From: Aphanothece saxicola GSE-SYN-MK-01-06B
GTDB taxonomy: Bacteria > Cyanobacteriota > Cyanobacteriia > PCC-6307 > Cyanobiaceae
Assembly (NCBI GenBank): GCA_019359745.1
Contig: JAHHGT010000002.1
Span: 1-64,000 of the forward strand
DNA: 64,000 nt
Reading direction: 5' to 3'
Position 1 is the first letter of the stretch. The number at the start of each line of letters is the position of its first letter. This document shows positions 19,577 through 27,996 of the stretch, piece by piece. The translations under genes and the position numbers were made by a program. The notes under the pieces are model-generated. The model worked only from the letters and a program-made list of their open reading frames with translations. It was not told the DNA's origin and ran no database searches.

Positions 19577-21127
19577 ATGGCTGACCCGTCGGAGCTGGCG
19601 CAGCAGGTGGCCCGGGGAGCCCTGTTCCGGGGGCGCCACAGTGTCACAGGCAGCGGCGAGTCCCTCGAGGCGGCCGTGGGCGGCACGGTGCTGGCGGCGG
19701 GCGGCGGCAGCACGGTGGGCTGGCAGCTCTGCCGCAGCAGCGAGGAGCTGGTGCGATCGCTGCACAACGGCAGCGCCATCGGGATGGGCCTGGGGCCCCT
19801 GAGCCTGCTGCGGGCCAAGCGGACGTTCCGCGACTCCCTGAAGACCACGGCCTTCAGCCTCTCGCTGGTGGTCTGGGCCCGCCAGGTGAGCGCGGCGCTG
19901 GAGGTGGGCCAGACCCGGCTGCTGGAGGGGCTGGCGGTGCCGGCCGGCGCCGCCGAGCTCGAGGCCTTCGTGGCCCTGCACGGGGATGGCTTCGTGGCGG
20001 CGGCGGAGGTGGGCGGGGAGTGCCATGGGGTGTTCACCTTCTACGCCCAGTCGCGGGAGCAGGCTCGGCTGGTGGAACAGGAGATCGGCGCGGCCCTGGG
20101 CCTGGGCGGCCTGTCCCTGAACCCCGCCCTGGCGGAGACCGTGACGACGGTCGCCCGCAGCGCCGCGGTGAACCTCGGCTTCCGGATGCAGGTGATCGGC
20201 ACCCGGGCCCAGCCGCCGGCGGACGCCACCTCCCTGATCCCCTTCACCCGCGACTTCGCCAGCCTGCCGCTGGATCAGCCGGCCCTGATCGGCGTGCGGA
20301 CCCGCGGCTACGAGACGGTGCCGGCCATCGGCGCCGCCTTCGAGGCGGTGGCCGCCAACCGACGGCTGTTCAGCGGCGGAGACTCGGGCGACGGCCTGCT
20401 GGAGCGTCGGGAGCAAGTTGTGGGACTGCTCCGCCAGATGGACTGGGTGGCGGAAACGTACCGGCTCTATGGCGTCACGCCGGACCCGGCGCTGGCCGAC
20501 CGGCGCGCCGCCGCCACCGCCGATCGCCGCGCCATCGACGCCTGCCGGGCCGCCTATGTGGCCGCCGCCGCCACGCCCCTGGAGGTCCCGGCGCTGCCAT
20601 CGCTGTCGGCGGGCAGCCCCGAGCTGACTGTGACGCTGGCCGAGGAGGTGCCCATGGGGGGCAACGGCGGCGCCCCCTTCGCTTTCCCCGGGCGGGCCGA
20701 CGCGATCCGCCGGCGGCAGCGGCTGGTGGAGGTGGGCCTGCGCACCGGCTCGCGGGTGGATCAGATCCGGCTGCGCTATGCCGGCGAGGGCGATCCGCTG
20801 GAGCCGGAGGTCCATGGCGGCGGTGGTGGCGGCGACCGGGGCCACCTGGAGCTGGCCGAGGGCGTGACGATCCGCCGCATCGAGGGTCTCAGCGGCACCC
20901 GGGTGGATCGGCTGTTCCTCAGCAGCAGCGACGGCCAGCGCATCGGCGGCGGCGGCGATGCCGGCGACCGCCCGATCGACTGGACGGTGCCCGAGGACTG
21001 TGTGGTGCTGGGCTTCAGCGGCCGCAGCGGCCGCGAACTCGACAGCCTGCGGGCCGTGGTGGCCCGCTTCGGGCCCCTGATCTGGCAACCGCTGGAGGAG
21101 GACGGGGAGGGGTCAGAGCCCCGTTAG
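19577..21127 (+). CDS. candidate MACPF-like pore protein with C-terminal jacalin-type lectin domain
   Basis: 516 residues, no signal peptide. The N-terminal ~300 residues contain LHGDGFVAAAEVGGE (residues 134-148), close to the MACPF signature of aromatic/Gly-x-His/Gly-Phe followed by a Gly-Gly six residues later, and surrounding segments (GFRMQVIGTRAQ, LIGVRTRGYETVP) resemble MACPF strands. Residues 361-505 fit a jacalin-like lectin: GGNGGAPFAF at its start, GLRTGSRVDQIRLRY, GGGGGD, GTRVDRLFLSSSDG, then CVVLGFSGRSGRELDSL. Architecture recalls animal and fungal pore-forming lectins. Start ATG 19577 has a GC-rich divergent promoter region shared with the membrane protein. Lectin part fairly secure; MACPF part is a by-eye call. 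Confidence 0.6.
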   Translation: MADPSELAQQVARGALFRGRHSVTGSGESLEAAVGGTVLAAGGGSTVGWQLCRSSEELVRSLHNGSAIGMGLGPLSLLRAKRTFRDSLKTTAFSLSLVVWARQVSAALEVGQTRLLEGLAVPAGAAELEAFVALHGDGFVAAAEVGGECHGVFTFYAQSREQARLVEQEIGAALGLGGLSLNPALAETVTTVARSAAVNLGFRMQVIGTRAQPPADATSLIPFTRDFASLPLDQPALIGVRTRGYETVPAIGAAFEAVAANRRLFSGGDSGDGLLERREQVVGLLRQMDWVAETYRLYGVTPDPALADRRAAATADRRAIDACRAAYVAAAATPLEVPALPSLSAGSPELTVTLAEEVPMGGNGGAPFAFPGRADAIRRRQRLVEVGLRTGSRVDQIRLRYAGEGDPLEPEVHGGGGGGDRGHLELAEGVTIRRIEGLSGTRVDRLFLSSSDGQRIGGGGDAGDRPIDWTVPEDCVVLGFSGRSGRELDSLRAVVARFGPLIWQPLEEDGEGSEPR

Positions 21128-21154
21128 GTTGTCGGCCGCCGTGGGGCCGCGCCG

Positions 21155-22012
21155 ATGGAGATCAGCCTGCTGGGCACCGGCCTGCTGGGGGCGGCGATCG
21201 GCGAACGGCTGCTGGGCAGCGGATACCGGCTCACGGTGTGGAACCGCCACGCGGAGCGCTGCGGGCCGCTGCAGGCCCTGGGGGCGACGGTGGCCGCCAC
21301 GCCGGCCGAGGCCGTCGCCGCCGCTGCGCTGGTGATCACGGTGCTGAGCGATGCCCCCACCACGCGGGCCGTGCTGCTGGAGCAGGCCGGTGCGGCGCTG
21401 TCGGGCCGGCTGGTGCTGCAGGTGGCCACGATCGCGCCCGAGGAGAGTCGGGAACTCGCCGCCGCACTGGCGGAGCGGGGCGCGGAGCTGCTGGAGCTGC
21501 CGGTGCTGGGCAGCCGGCCGGAGGCCTTGGCCGGCACCCTGCAGCTGATGGTGGGCGGCGAGGCCGCGGCCCTGGAGCGGGCCCGGCCGGTGCTGGCAGC
21601 GCTGGGCAGTGAACCCCGCCTGCTGGGCCCGGTGGGGGCGGCACTGACCGCCAAGCTGGCCCTCAACCAGCTGATCGCCAGCCTCACCCACAGCTTCAGC
21701 CTGAGCCTGCACCTGGTGCAGCGGGCCGGCGTTGACGTGGAGGCCTTCATGGCGATCCTGCGCGCCAGCGCCCTGTACGCCCCCACCTTCGACAAGAAGC
21801 TGGCCAAGGAACTGGCCGACGACTACACCAACGCCAACTTCCCCACCGGCCACCTGCGCAAGGACCTGCTGCTGTTCCTGCAGACCGCGCGGGGGCTGGG
21901 GCTGGAGACAAAGGGCCTGGAGGGGCTGGCGGCGCTGCTGGAGCGCGCCACCGACGCCGGGCTGGATGAGCTGGATTACAGCGCCCTGCACAGGCTTACG
22001 GCGGGGGCTTAG
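21155..22012 (+). CDS. NAD(P)-dependent beta-hydroxyacid dehydrogenase family protein
   Basis: 285-residue product with an N-terminal Rossmann motif GTGLLGAAIGERLL (residues 7-20), VWNRHAERCGPL for NADP-type binding, LVITVLSDAPTTRAVL and the C-terminal KLALNQLIASLTHSFS (about residues 168-185) with catalytic Lys equivalent in AKLALN. This is the 3-hydroxyisobutyrate / tartronate semialdehyde / glyoxylate reductase group. The usual first-motif Met after GLG is Leu here. Substrate cannot be read from sequence. A 12-bp Arg-rich gap separates it from the lectin-like gene. It ends at the edge of an AT-rich accessory stretch. Confidence 0.85.
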   Translation: MEISLLGTGLLGAAIGERLLGSGYRLTVWNRHAERCGPLQALGATVAATPAEAVAAAALVITVLSDAPTTRAVLLEQAGAALSGRLVLQVATIAPEESRELAAALAERGAELLELPVLGSRPEALAGTLQLMVGGEAAALERARPVLAALGSEPRLLGPVGAALTAKLALNQLIASLTHSFSLSLHLVQRAGVDVEAFMAILRASALYAPTFDKKLAKELADDYTNANFPTGHLRKDLLLFLQTARGLGLETKGLEGLAALLERATDAGLDELDYSALHRLTAGA

Positions 22013-22039
22013 CTGGGGGAACGGGACTCGTGCATCAGA

Positions 22040-22079
22040 ATGAACAAGTGACTCACGGGTCCGAGAACCACTTGTTCAT
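22040..22079. repeat. perfect 11-bp inverted repeat at island edge
   Basis: ATGAACAAGTG (22040-22050) and its exact complement CACTTGTTCAT (22069-22079) are separated by 18 bases. A second imperfect pair lies just outside: CAGAATGAA at 22036 and TTCGTTCTG near 22088. The hairpin follows the dehydrogenase stop by 28 bp but has no T-run, so it is not a typical terminator. It marks the border of the AT-rich segment. Confidence 0.7.
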
Positions 22080-22149
22080 GGCGGACAATTCGTTCTGAAA
22101 GACTATGGCCTGCAGTGATGGTCAATCAACACCGACTTGCAGGCTCATG

Positions 22150-22197
22150 GTGGTTCACGGAAGCGAGGCGCGCCTCGGCTGTGGTTCACAGAACCAC
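22150..22197. repeat. direct repeat / palindrome cluster
   Basis: GTGGTTCAC occurs at 22150-22158 and 22181-22189, flanking the 14-bp palindrome CGAGGCGCGCCTCG (22164-22177). The second copy continues into GTGGTTC-ACA-GAACCAC (22181-22197), a 7-bp inverted repeat with a 3-base loop; GAACCAC is also present at 22065-22071. Clustered symmetry of this type is common at recombination or protein-binding sites. Role unknown. Confidence 0.6.
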
Positions 22198-22223
22198 CCA
22201 ATTAGTAGTTAGCCAGATCGCAT

Positions 22224-22275
22224 GGTTGACAAAGGGCGCGCTTAGGTTGACAATAGGCGTTGAGCTGGTTGACAA
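22224..22275 (+). promoter_or_regulatory. three helically phased GGTTGACAA repeats upstream of the HATPase gene
   Basis: GGTTGACAA occurs at 22224-22232, 22245-22253 and 22267-22275, spaced 21 and 22 bp. Each contains a consensus TTGACA. For the first copy, 17 bp downstream of TTGACA (22226-22231) lies GACAAT (22249-22254), a 4/6 match to a -10 box, which is part of the second repeat. The last copy ends 6 bp before the chosen GTG start. Confidence 0.5.
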
Positions 22276-22281
22276 AGGTTC

Positions 22282-23316
22282 GTGTCGAAAATCCGCGGCC
22301 GCGGGGAAGCGGTAAGAAACTTCATCCTTGCCAACGTAAAGGAGCATCCAAGTGACATCGTCAAGATTGCGATGGCAAAGTTTGAATGCTCTCGCCAAGC
22401 TATCCATAAGCACATTCAGCATTTAATTGAGGAGGGTGCAGTTACTGAAACTGGAACCACTCGTAACAAGCGCTATGCACTTGCGCCTCTTGTAGAATGT
22501 GACTTGAGCTTCGAAATAGACCCACAGCTAGCTGAGGATATCGTCTGGGATAGGGAAGTTGCTCCCAAGCTTGGGCCTATGGCTGAAAATGTGAAATCAA
22601 TCTGGTATTACGGCTTCACCGAGATCTTTAACAACGCCATCGACCATTCCAGCGGCACACATATTAGTGTGCATATCTCAAAGACCGCTGCCGAAACAGA
22701 GATCGCAATTCTCGATAATGGCGTTGGAATCTTTAAGAAGATTCAGCACGCCCTAGGGCTTCTTGACGAGCGACATGCAGTTCTTGAGCTTGCCAAGGGA
22801 AAGCTGACAACAGATCCATCGCGCCACTCGGGAGAAGGAATCTTTTTTAGCTCTAGGATGTTTGATGATTTTGCAATTCTATCAGGAGAAGTCATCTTCT
22901 CGCATCATTTTGGAAAGAAGGAAGACTGGATCTTTCAGGCAAAGCAAGACGGTGCAGGAACATTCGTAACAATGAAACTGAATAACCACACATCGCGAAC
23001 CACCAAAAGGGTGTTTGACCGTTTTTCCACTGGCGAAGACTACGGATTTACAAAGACAGTTGTTCCAGTGGAGTTGGCTCAGTACGGTGATAATAATCTT
23101 GTGTCAAGATCTCAAGCCAAAAGATTGCTTGCTCGAGTTGATAAGTTTAAAGTAGTGGTATTGGATTTTGAAGGGGTTAGGTCTATCGGTCAAGCATTCG
23201 CTGACGAGATCTTCCGAGTTTTTCCCCTTGTCCATCCCAATATTGCCTTGCAACATCTTAATGCCAATAAAGAAGTGATGAAGATGATTCTACGTGCAAT
23301 GCATCATGATGCATAG
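22282..23316 (+). CDS. HTH - HATPase - STAS-like (DUF4325) regulator, probably mobile
   Basis: The 344-residue product has a winged-helix-like N-terminus (SRQAIHKHIQHLIEEGAVTE, about 37-57), a GHKL ATPase domain with N-box FTEIFNNAIDHSSG (112-125, Glu114, Asn117/118), G1 LDNGVGIF (144-151) and a glycine-rich RHSGEGIFFSSRMFD (181-195), then a DUF4325 STAS-like domain (about 255-340). No histidine kinase phosphorylation motif. The gene is clearly AT-richer than its neighbours and uses different codons, indicating transfer. The GTG at 22282 is the first start after the TTGACA repeats. A candidate attC site follows 6 bp after the stop. Probable ATP-dependent regulatory switch; no target is known. 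Confidence 0.8.
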   Translation: MSKIRGRGEAVRNFILANVKEHPSDIVKIAMAKFECSRQAIHKHIQHLIEEGAVTETGTTRNKRYALAPLVECDLSFEIDPQLAEDIVWDREVAPKLGPMAENVKSIWYYGFTEIFNNAIDHSSGTHISVHISKTAAETEIAILDNGVGIFKKIQHALGLLDERHAVLELAKGKLTTDPSRHSGEGIFFSSRMFDDFAILSGEVIFSHHFGKKEDWIFQAKQDGAGTFVTMKLNNHTSRTTKRVFDRFSTGEDYGFTKTVVPVELAQYGDNNLVSRSQAKRLLARVDKFKVVVLDFEGVRSIGQAFADEIFRVFPLVHPNIALQHLNANKEVMKMILRAMHHDA

Positions 23317-23321
23317 AACAT

Positions 23322-23411
23322 GGCTAACAAGCCCCTCGAGTGGACAGGCCGCCAACGATTTCCTTCCTGCGCTCTACACTTCTAGCCTGCCACTCAGGGG
23401 CAGCGTTAGGA
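23322..23411 (+). repeat. candidate integron attC recombination site
   Basis: Immediately after the preceding stop: R''-like CTAAC (23324-23328); GCCCCT (23331-23336), one unpaired C, GAGTGG (23338-23343), one unpaired A, CAGGC (23345-23349); a 35-base loop; then exact complements GCCTG (23385-23389), CCACTC (23390-23395), AGGGGC (23396-23401) and R'-like GTTAGG (23405-23410). Outer CTAAC/GTTAG boxes, two extrahelical bases on one arm and a variable loop are the defining layout of attC. On the folded bottom strand the extrahelical bases would be G and T. Boxes match RYYYAAC/GTTRRRY at 6 of 7. Confidence 0.65.
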
Positions 23412-23488
23412 AGACAAGCGAGATGTTTGATTCGTAAGCAATCAGGCCTACGCTTAAACGTACACAGCCTCTCCAGAGGATCGGCACT

Positions 23489-23902
23489 ATGAATGAGCAA
23501 GGTACGGTCACCTTCTATTGGGTCTGCAGCGAAGGAAGCGCCAAGGACTTCGCGGCAAAGGTAGGCAGTGACAGCGGCACGGTGACGGGCATGATGCCCT
23601 TCGTGCCCGAACCCGAAGAAGCGGATCTCTACAGCGATGCCCAGTTTGACCCCCTGGTCGTGGTTGGGGTCGTCCTCGCGACAGGGTTGGTGCTGCGGTA
23701 CGTGCGAGAGCTGATCCTGGACCTGAAAGGCCGAGAGATCGCGGTGGTCGACCTCACCGGGGAGACACCGCAGGTCCGCATCATTCCGGTTGGGAAGGCC
23801 TCTCTGGTGCTCGTCAAGGCTGCCGACGGCTCCGTGACGAAGTTTGCACCCTCCGAGATCGACAAGATTGAGCAGAGCCTCGCCGGACTACTTGGGAAGT
23901 AG
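23489..23902 (+). CDS. small membrane protein paired with HExxH protein, function unknown
   Basis: 137 residues: an N-terminal domain (VTFYWVCSEGSAKDFAAKVG), an acidic linker PEPEEADLYSDAQ, a hydrophobic segment (about 54-74), and a C-terminal domain with EIAVVDLTGETPQVRIIPVG and AADGSVTKFAPSEIDKIEQS. This general shape (hydrophobic stretch, then a small domain ending in 'DG...') resembles effector-associated constant components described computationally in bacterial conflict systems; that is a guess to test. The next gene starts 4 bp later, so they are coupled. Base composition is GC-rich like the chromosome. Confidence 0.6.
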   Translation: MNEQGTVTFYWVCSEGSAKDFAAKVGSDSGTVTGMMPFVPEPEEADLYSDAQFDPLVVVGVVLATGLVLRYVRELILDLKGREIAVVDLTGETPQVRIIPVGKASLVLVKAADGSVTKFAPSEIDKIEQSLAGLLGK

Positions 23903-23905
23903 GCA

Positions 23906-25117
23906 ATGGCAAGCCGGAACCGCTACGTACCCGTATCGATGGTGGTGGATGTGGGAGAAGCCTGGACACCACCGCACCTCTTCGCCCTGACCGGGCCCAA
24001 GGACTGGCGTCCGCCCCTCTCACGGACGATTTTTCACGAGAGCGTCCATTACTGGCAGTTCATCGGTCACGCCCACCTGATCGAGTTGATGGCGGAAGAC
24101 TGGGCGCGCCTGAGGCAGTTCGACGCGACCGGTGACACCGTGCCGCCGGGGCCTTTGCGACGAGCCTTCGCCCAGCGGATGGAGGGGGCTGGATTCAGCA
24201 CACTGGACCTGATGGAAGCCCATGCGCGTTTCTGGGACGTGCAGGCCTTCGGCCCGCCACTCCTGATTGAGCTGGAGTTGCAGGCTCCCCAGCGCGACGT
24301 CAGCCAGGTGCTGACCCTCACGGAGTACGAGCAACTGAAAACCGACGGCAAGATCTGGCGCGATGTCGATGTGGACGGCGAGGGCGTGGGGTATTCCAGC
24401 CTGAGCTTCGATCTGGCGATGCGGCTGGCGGCGGGACGCTACGCAGTGCCCTACCTGCGGCTGCGTGAGCAGACGAACGAGCTGATCGCCGCCGCCCTGT
24501 TCCCGCTCTGCGTTCACTTCGCCCTGCACAGTGCGTCGCCGCCGGGCTTCTATCTCGCCCTCGTGGAGCGCCTTGTGCCGCAGATCGATCTGACGGCCGG
24601 ACGTCCCATCGAGCACGCCTGGCGATCGCTCTATATGGATGTCCTGAGGGAGGCCATGCTGCTTCACCTCGATCGGCACGGCCGCGAGTTCCGTACCGGG
24701 CAGGCCACCATCCATGACAGCCCCCTGTTCCACGAGCATGTGGGTTACACCCTCGCCTACACGCTGCTCGCCCAGTCCTGCGACCACCTTGAGGCGAACC
24801 GTCCGCGGGACTTTCTGGTCGGTCCCCAGGCGATGCCGTCGGGAATGCGCGCCCTGTGGACCCTGGATTTCCTGCTCGGATGCTGCGGCATGGCGGCGAG
24901 CCGCACACCCGATCTGTTGGCGTTCCTGGCCCCACCGGTCATCCGCTTCGCCGATGGCCAGATATGGATTCCAGGCGCGCTCTTCGATGCGTTTCCTTTC
25001 GAATCCGCGGCGCCGGCGACAGCACAACAACCGCCACCCCGTTCCCAGGTGGCGGCGGCCCTCCTGGCGCTGGATGAGACGTGGAGCGCCATGCAGTTGA
25101 AGGTTCTGGGGGCCTGA
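23906..25117 (+). CDS. uncharacterised HExxH (gluzincin-like) protein
   Basis: 403-residue protein. Residues 43-50 read FHESVHYW with HExxH at 44-48, and LMEAHARFW (102-110) supplies Glu104, a plausible third zinc ligand in the HExxH...E arrangement of gluzincins. The middle part is Leu/Arg-rich helical; the rest contains no further motif I know. There is no signal peptide. A metallopeptidase function is inferred from these residues alone. It overlaps no neighbour and ends convergently with valS 13 bp away, where a small GC hairpin (GGGGGC 25108-25113 with GCCCCC 25125-25130) could serve as a weak terminator. Confidence 0.65.
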   Translation: MASRNRYVPVSMVVDVGEAWTPPHLFALTGPKDWRPPLSRTIFHESVHYWQFIGHAHLIELMAEDWARLRQFDATGDTVPPGPLRRAFAQRMEGAGFSTLDLMEAHARFWDVQAFGPPLLIELELQAPQRDVSQVLTLTEYEQLKTDGKIWRDVDVDGEGVGYSSLSFDLAMRLAAGRYAVPYLRLREQTNELIAAALFPLCVHFALHSASPPGFYLALVERLVPQIDLTAGRPIEHAWRSLYMDVLREAMLLHLDRHGREFRTGQATIHDSPLFHEHVGYTLAYTLLAQSCDHLEANRPRDFLVGPQAMPSGMRALWTLDFLLGCCGMAASRTPDLLAFLAPPVIRFADGQIWIPGALFDAFPFESAAPATAQQPPPRSQVAAALLALDETWSAMQLKVLGA

Positions 25118-25130
25118 GGCTCCAGCCCCC

Positions 25131-27950
25131 TCAGCCCAGATCCGCCAGCCGCTGCCGCGCCAGCGCCGCCTGGGCCTCGGCTTCGGCCAGGTTGGCCTTG
25201 CACTCGGCCACCACCTCCGGCGGCGCCTTGCCGGCGAAGTTGGGGTTGGCGAGGCGACCAGCCAGCCCGCTGATCTCCTTGGTGGCCTTGGCGATGTCCT
25301 TCTCGAGGCGCGCGCGCAGGGCGTCGAGGTCGACCAGGCCCTCCAGGGGCAGCAGCACCTGCAGCTCGCCGCTCACCGCCGCCAGGGCCCGGGCCGCAGG
25401 CCGCTCGGCTGCCGCCGCCGGATCCAGCACGGTCACGCTCTCCGCCTTGGTGAGGGTGGTGATGTCGGCGCTGCCCTCCCGCAGCACCGCCGCCAGCTCC
25501 TCGCGGCCGGTGATGAACAGCACCGGCGCCCCCTGGGAGGGCTTGAGCCCGGCCACCGCCCGCAGGTTGCGCACCACCCGGATCGCCTCGATCAGCTCGC
25601 CGAAGGAAGCCTCCAGGCCTTCATTGAGGGCGGCGCTGTGGGCCGCCGGCCAGGGCTGGAGGGCCAGGAAGGTGCCCTCGGGGGCGCCGGTGAGCCCATG
25701 CCAGAGCTCCTCGCTCAGGTGGGGCATCAGCGGATGCAGCAGCACCAGCAGCTCCGCCAGCACCTTGGCCAGCACCTGCCGGGCCACCCGCTGGTCGGCC
25801 AGGGCTTCGGGGCCCAGGGGCTCGCCTTCCACGGCGGGGCGTGGGTTGAGGCGGCGCTTGAGCAGTTCGATCGTCCAGTCACACACCTCGTTCCAGGCGA
25901 ACTCGTACAGCCCCTTGGCGGCTTCCCCCAGGCCGTAGCTGGCGTAACGCTCGGCCGTCTCCCGCTTCACCCGCTCCAGCCGCGACAGGATCCAGCGGTC
26001 GGCCAGCTGCAGGTGCGCGGGGTCCGGGGCGCCCAGGCTGGCGGGCGTTTCACCGCCCAAGTTCATCAGGGCGAAGCGGGTGGCGTTCCAGAGCTTGTTG
26101 GCGAAGTTGCGGGCCGCCTCCACCGTCGCTGAGCTGCCTTCGGTTCGGTCGTAGTCGAGGCGGATGTCCTGGCCGGCGCCGGCCACCTCCCGCACCAGGG
26201 CGAAGCGCAGGGCATCGGCGCCGTAGCGCTCGATCAGCGGCAACGGATCGATGCCGTTGCCGGCGCTCTTGCTCATCTTGCGGTTGTTCTCGTCCCTCAC
26301 CAGGCCGTGGATCATCACGTCGGCGAAGGGCATCCAGGCCTTGCCGGCGCCGAGGGGCTGCATGGCGCCGGCCAGCATCGTCATGCGGGCCACCCAGAAA
26401 AAGATGATGTCGAAGCCGGTCACCAGCACGCTGGTGGGGTACCAGCGGGCAAGATCGGCAGCGTTCCCATCGGGCCAGCCCAGGGTGGAGAAGGGCCACA
26501 GGCCGCTGGAGAACCAGGTGTCGAGCACGTCCGGGTCCTGCTCCAGCTGCAGTTCCCGACCGGCGGCCCGGGACGCCTCGCCGTAGGCCGCTTCGGCCTT
26601 AGCGGCGGCCTCGGCCCCATCGCGGGCCACCACGTAGGGCGTGGCCTCGGTGATCACACCACCGGTCTCGCTGACCACGAACCAGGCGGGGATGCGGTGG
26701 CCCCACCAGAGCTGGCGGCTGATGCACCAGTCGCGGATGTCGGTGAGCCAGTCGCGGTAGACCTTCTCCCAGCGCTCCGGCACGAAGCGGGGCGCACCGC
26801 CCTCGAGGGCCTCCCGGCAGCGGGCCGCCAGCGGCTCGGCCTTCACGAACCACTGGGTGGAGAGCAGGGGCTCCACCGGCACCTTGCCCCGATCCGAGAA
26901 CGGCACGCTGTGGCGGTGGGGCTCCACCTTCACCAGGAAGCCCTCCGCCTCCATCGCCGCCACCACCGCCTTGCGGGCCTCGAAGCGATCCAGGCCGGCG
27001 AAGCGGCCCGCCGCCGCGTTCATGCTGCCGTCCTTGGCCATCACCGTGATCAGGGGAAGGCCGTGGCGGCTGCCGATGGCGAAGTCGTTGGGGTCGTGGG
27101 CGGGCGTCACCTTGACGCACCCGGTGCCGAAGGCCGGATCCACGTGCTCGTCGGCCACGATCGGGATCTGCCGGCCCACCAGGGGCAGGGTGATCGTCTG
27201 CCCCACCAGGGCGGCGTAGCGCGGGTCGGTGGGATGCACCGCCACGCCGGTGTCTCCCAGCAGGGTTTCGGGGCGGGTGGTGGCCACCACCAGGTGGTCG
27301 GTGCCATCGGCGGCGGGGCCGCCTGAGAGGGGATAGCGGAAGTGCCAGAGGTGGCCGTCGAGCTCCTTCATCTCCACCTCCAGATCGCTCACCGCCGATC
27401 CCGAGGCCGGGCACCAGTTCACCAGGTATTCGCCGCGGTAGATCAGCCCCTCCTCGTGCAGGCGCACAAAGGCCTCCGCCACCGCCGCGCTCAGGCCGGG
27501 ATCGAGGGTGAAGCGCTCCCGGCCCCAGTCCACCGAGTAACCCAGCCGGCGCAGCTGGCCCACGATCGTGCCGCCGCTCTCCCCCTTCCAGCTCCAGGCC
27601 CGCTCCAGGAAGGCGTCGCGGCCCAGATCCTCCTTGCTGCCGCCTTCGGCCTTGATCTGCTTCTCCAGCAGCGTCTGCACCGCGATCGAGGCGTGGTCGG
27701 TGCCGGGCAGGCACAGCACGTTCCTGCCCTGCAGGCGCTGGAAGCGCACGATCGTGTCGATCAGGGCCGTCTCGAAGCCGTGGCCCATGTGCAGGCTGCC
27801 GGTCACGTTCGGCGGTGGAATCACCACCGAGAAGGGCTCACCCGGAGCGTTCGGATCGGGATGGAAGGCGCCGGCCTCCTGCCAGGCCACCTGCCAGCGC
27901 GCCTCGGTGGCGGCCGGGTCGTAGGTCTTGGGGAGGGAGGACTCGGTCAC
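25131..27950 (-). CDS. valS: valyl-tRNA synthetase
   Basis: ValRS charges tRNA-Val and edits threonine. 939 residues, normal for the enzyme. HMGH (HIGH motif) at about residue 57, editing domain CP1 around residues 190-350 with [15 protein letters not shown], class I core [17 protein letters not shown] with flanking [14 protein letters not shown] (about 555) and the C-terminal coiled-coil tRNA-binding arm ([20 protein letters not shown]). Start ATG 27950 is well placed. It is separated by 46 bp from the PAS-GGDEF gene upstream. Confidence 0.98.
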   Translation of the reverse strand: MTESSLPKTYDPAATEARWQVAWQEAGAFHPDPNAPGEPFSVVIPPPNVTGSLHMGHGFETALIDTIVRFQRLQGRNVLCLPGTDHASIAVQTLLEKQIKAEGGSKEDLGRDAFLERAWSWKGESGGTIVGQLRRLGYSVDWGRERFTLDPGLSAAVAEAFVRLHEEGLIYRGEYLVNWCPASGSAVSDLEVEMKELDGHLWHFRYPLSGGPAADGTDHLVVATTRPETLLGDTGVAVHPTDPRYAALVGQTITLPLVGRQIPIVADEHVDPAFGTGCVKVTPAHDPNDFAIGSRHGLPLITVMAKDGSMNAAAGRFAGLDRFEARKAVVAAMEAEGFLVKVEPHRHSVPFSDRGKVPVEPLLSTQWFVKAEPLAARCREALEGGAPRFVPERWEKVYRDWLTDIRDWCISRQLWWGHRIPAWFVVSETGGVITEATPYVVARDGAEAAAKAEAAYGEASRAAGRELQLEQDPDVLDTWFSSGLWPFSTLGWPDGNAADLARWYPTSVLVTGFDIIFFWVARMTMLAGAMQPLGAGKAWMPFADVMIHGLVRDENNRKMSKSAGNGIDPLPLIERYGADALRFALVREVAGAGQDIRLDYDRTEGSSATVEAARNFANKLWNATRFALMNLGGETPASLGAPDPAHLQLADRWILSRLERVKRETAERYASYGLGEAAKGLYEFAWNEVCDWTIELLKRRLNPRPAVEGEPLGPEALADQRVARQVLAKVLAELLVLLHPLMPHLSEELWHGLTGAPEGTFLALQPWPAAHSAALNEGLEASFGELIEAIRVVRNLRAVAGLKPSQGAPVLFITGREELAAVLREGSADITTLTKAESVTVLDPAAAAERPAARALAAVSGELQVLLPLEGLVDLDALRARLEKDIAKATKEISGLAGRLANPNFAGKAPPEVVAECKANLAEAEAQAALARQRLADLG

Positions 27951-27996
27951 GGGCTGGGCGCGGGCAGTGCGCCCATGGTCTCAAAGCGGGCTGGCG

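Noticed and set aside
22040-22079. 11-bp inverted repeat as a second attC or as a terminator
   Set aside because: No RYYYAAC/GTTRRRY boxes, no unpaired bases on the arms, no T-run.
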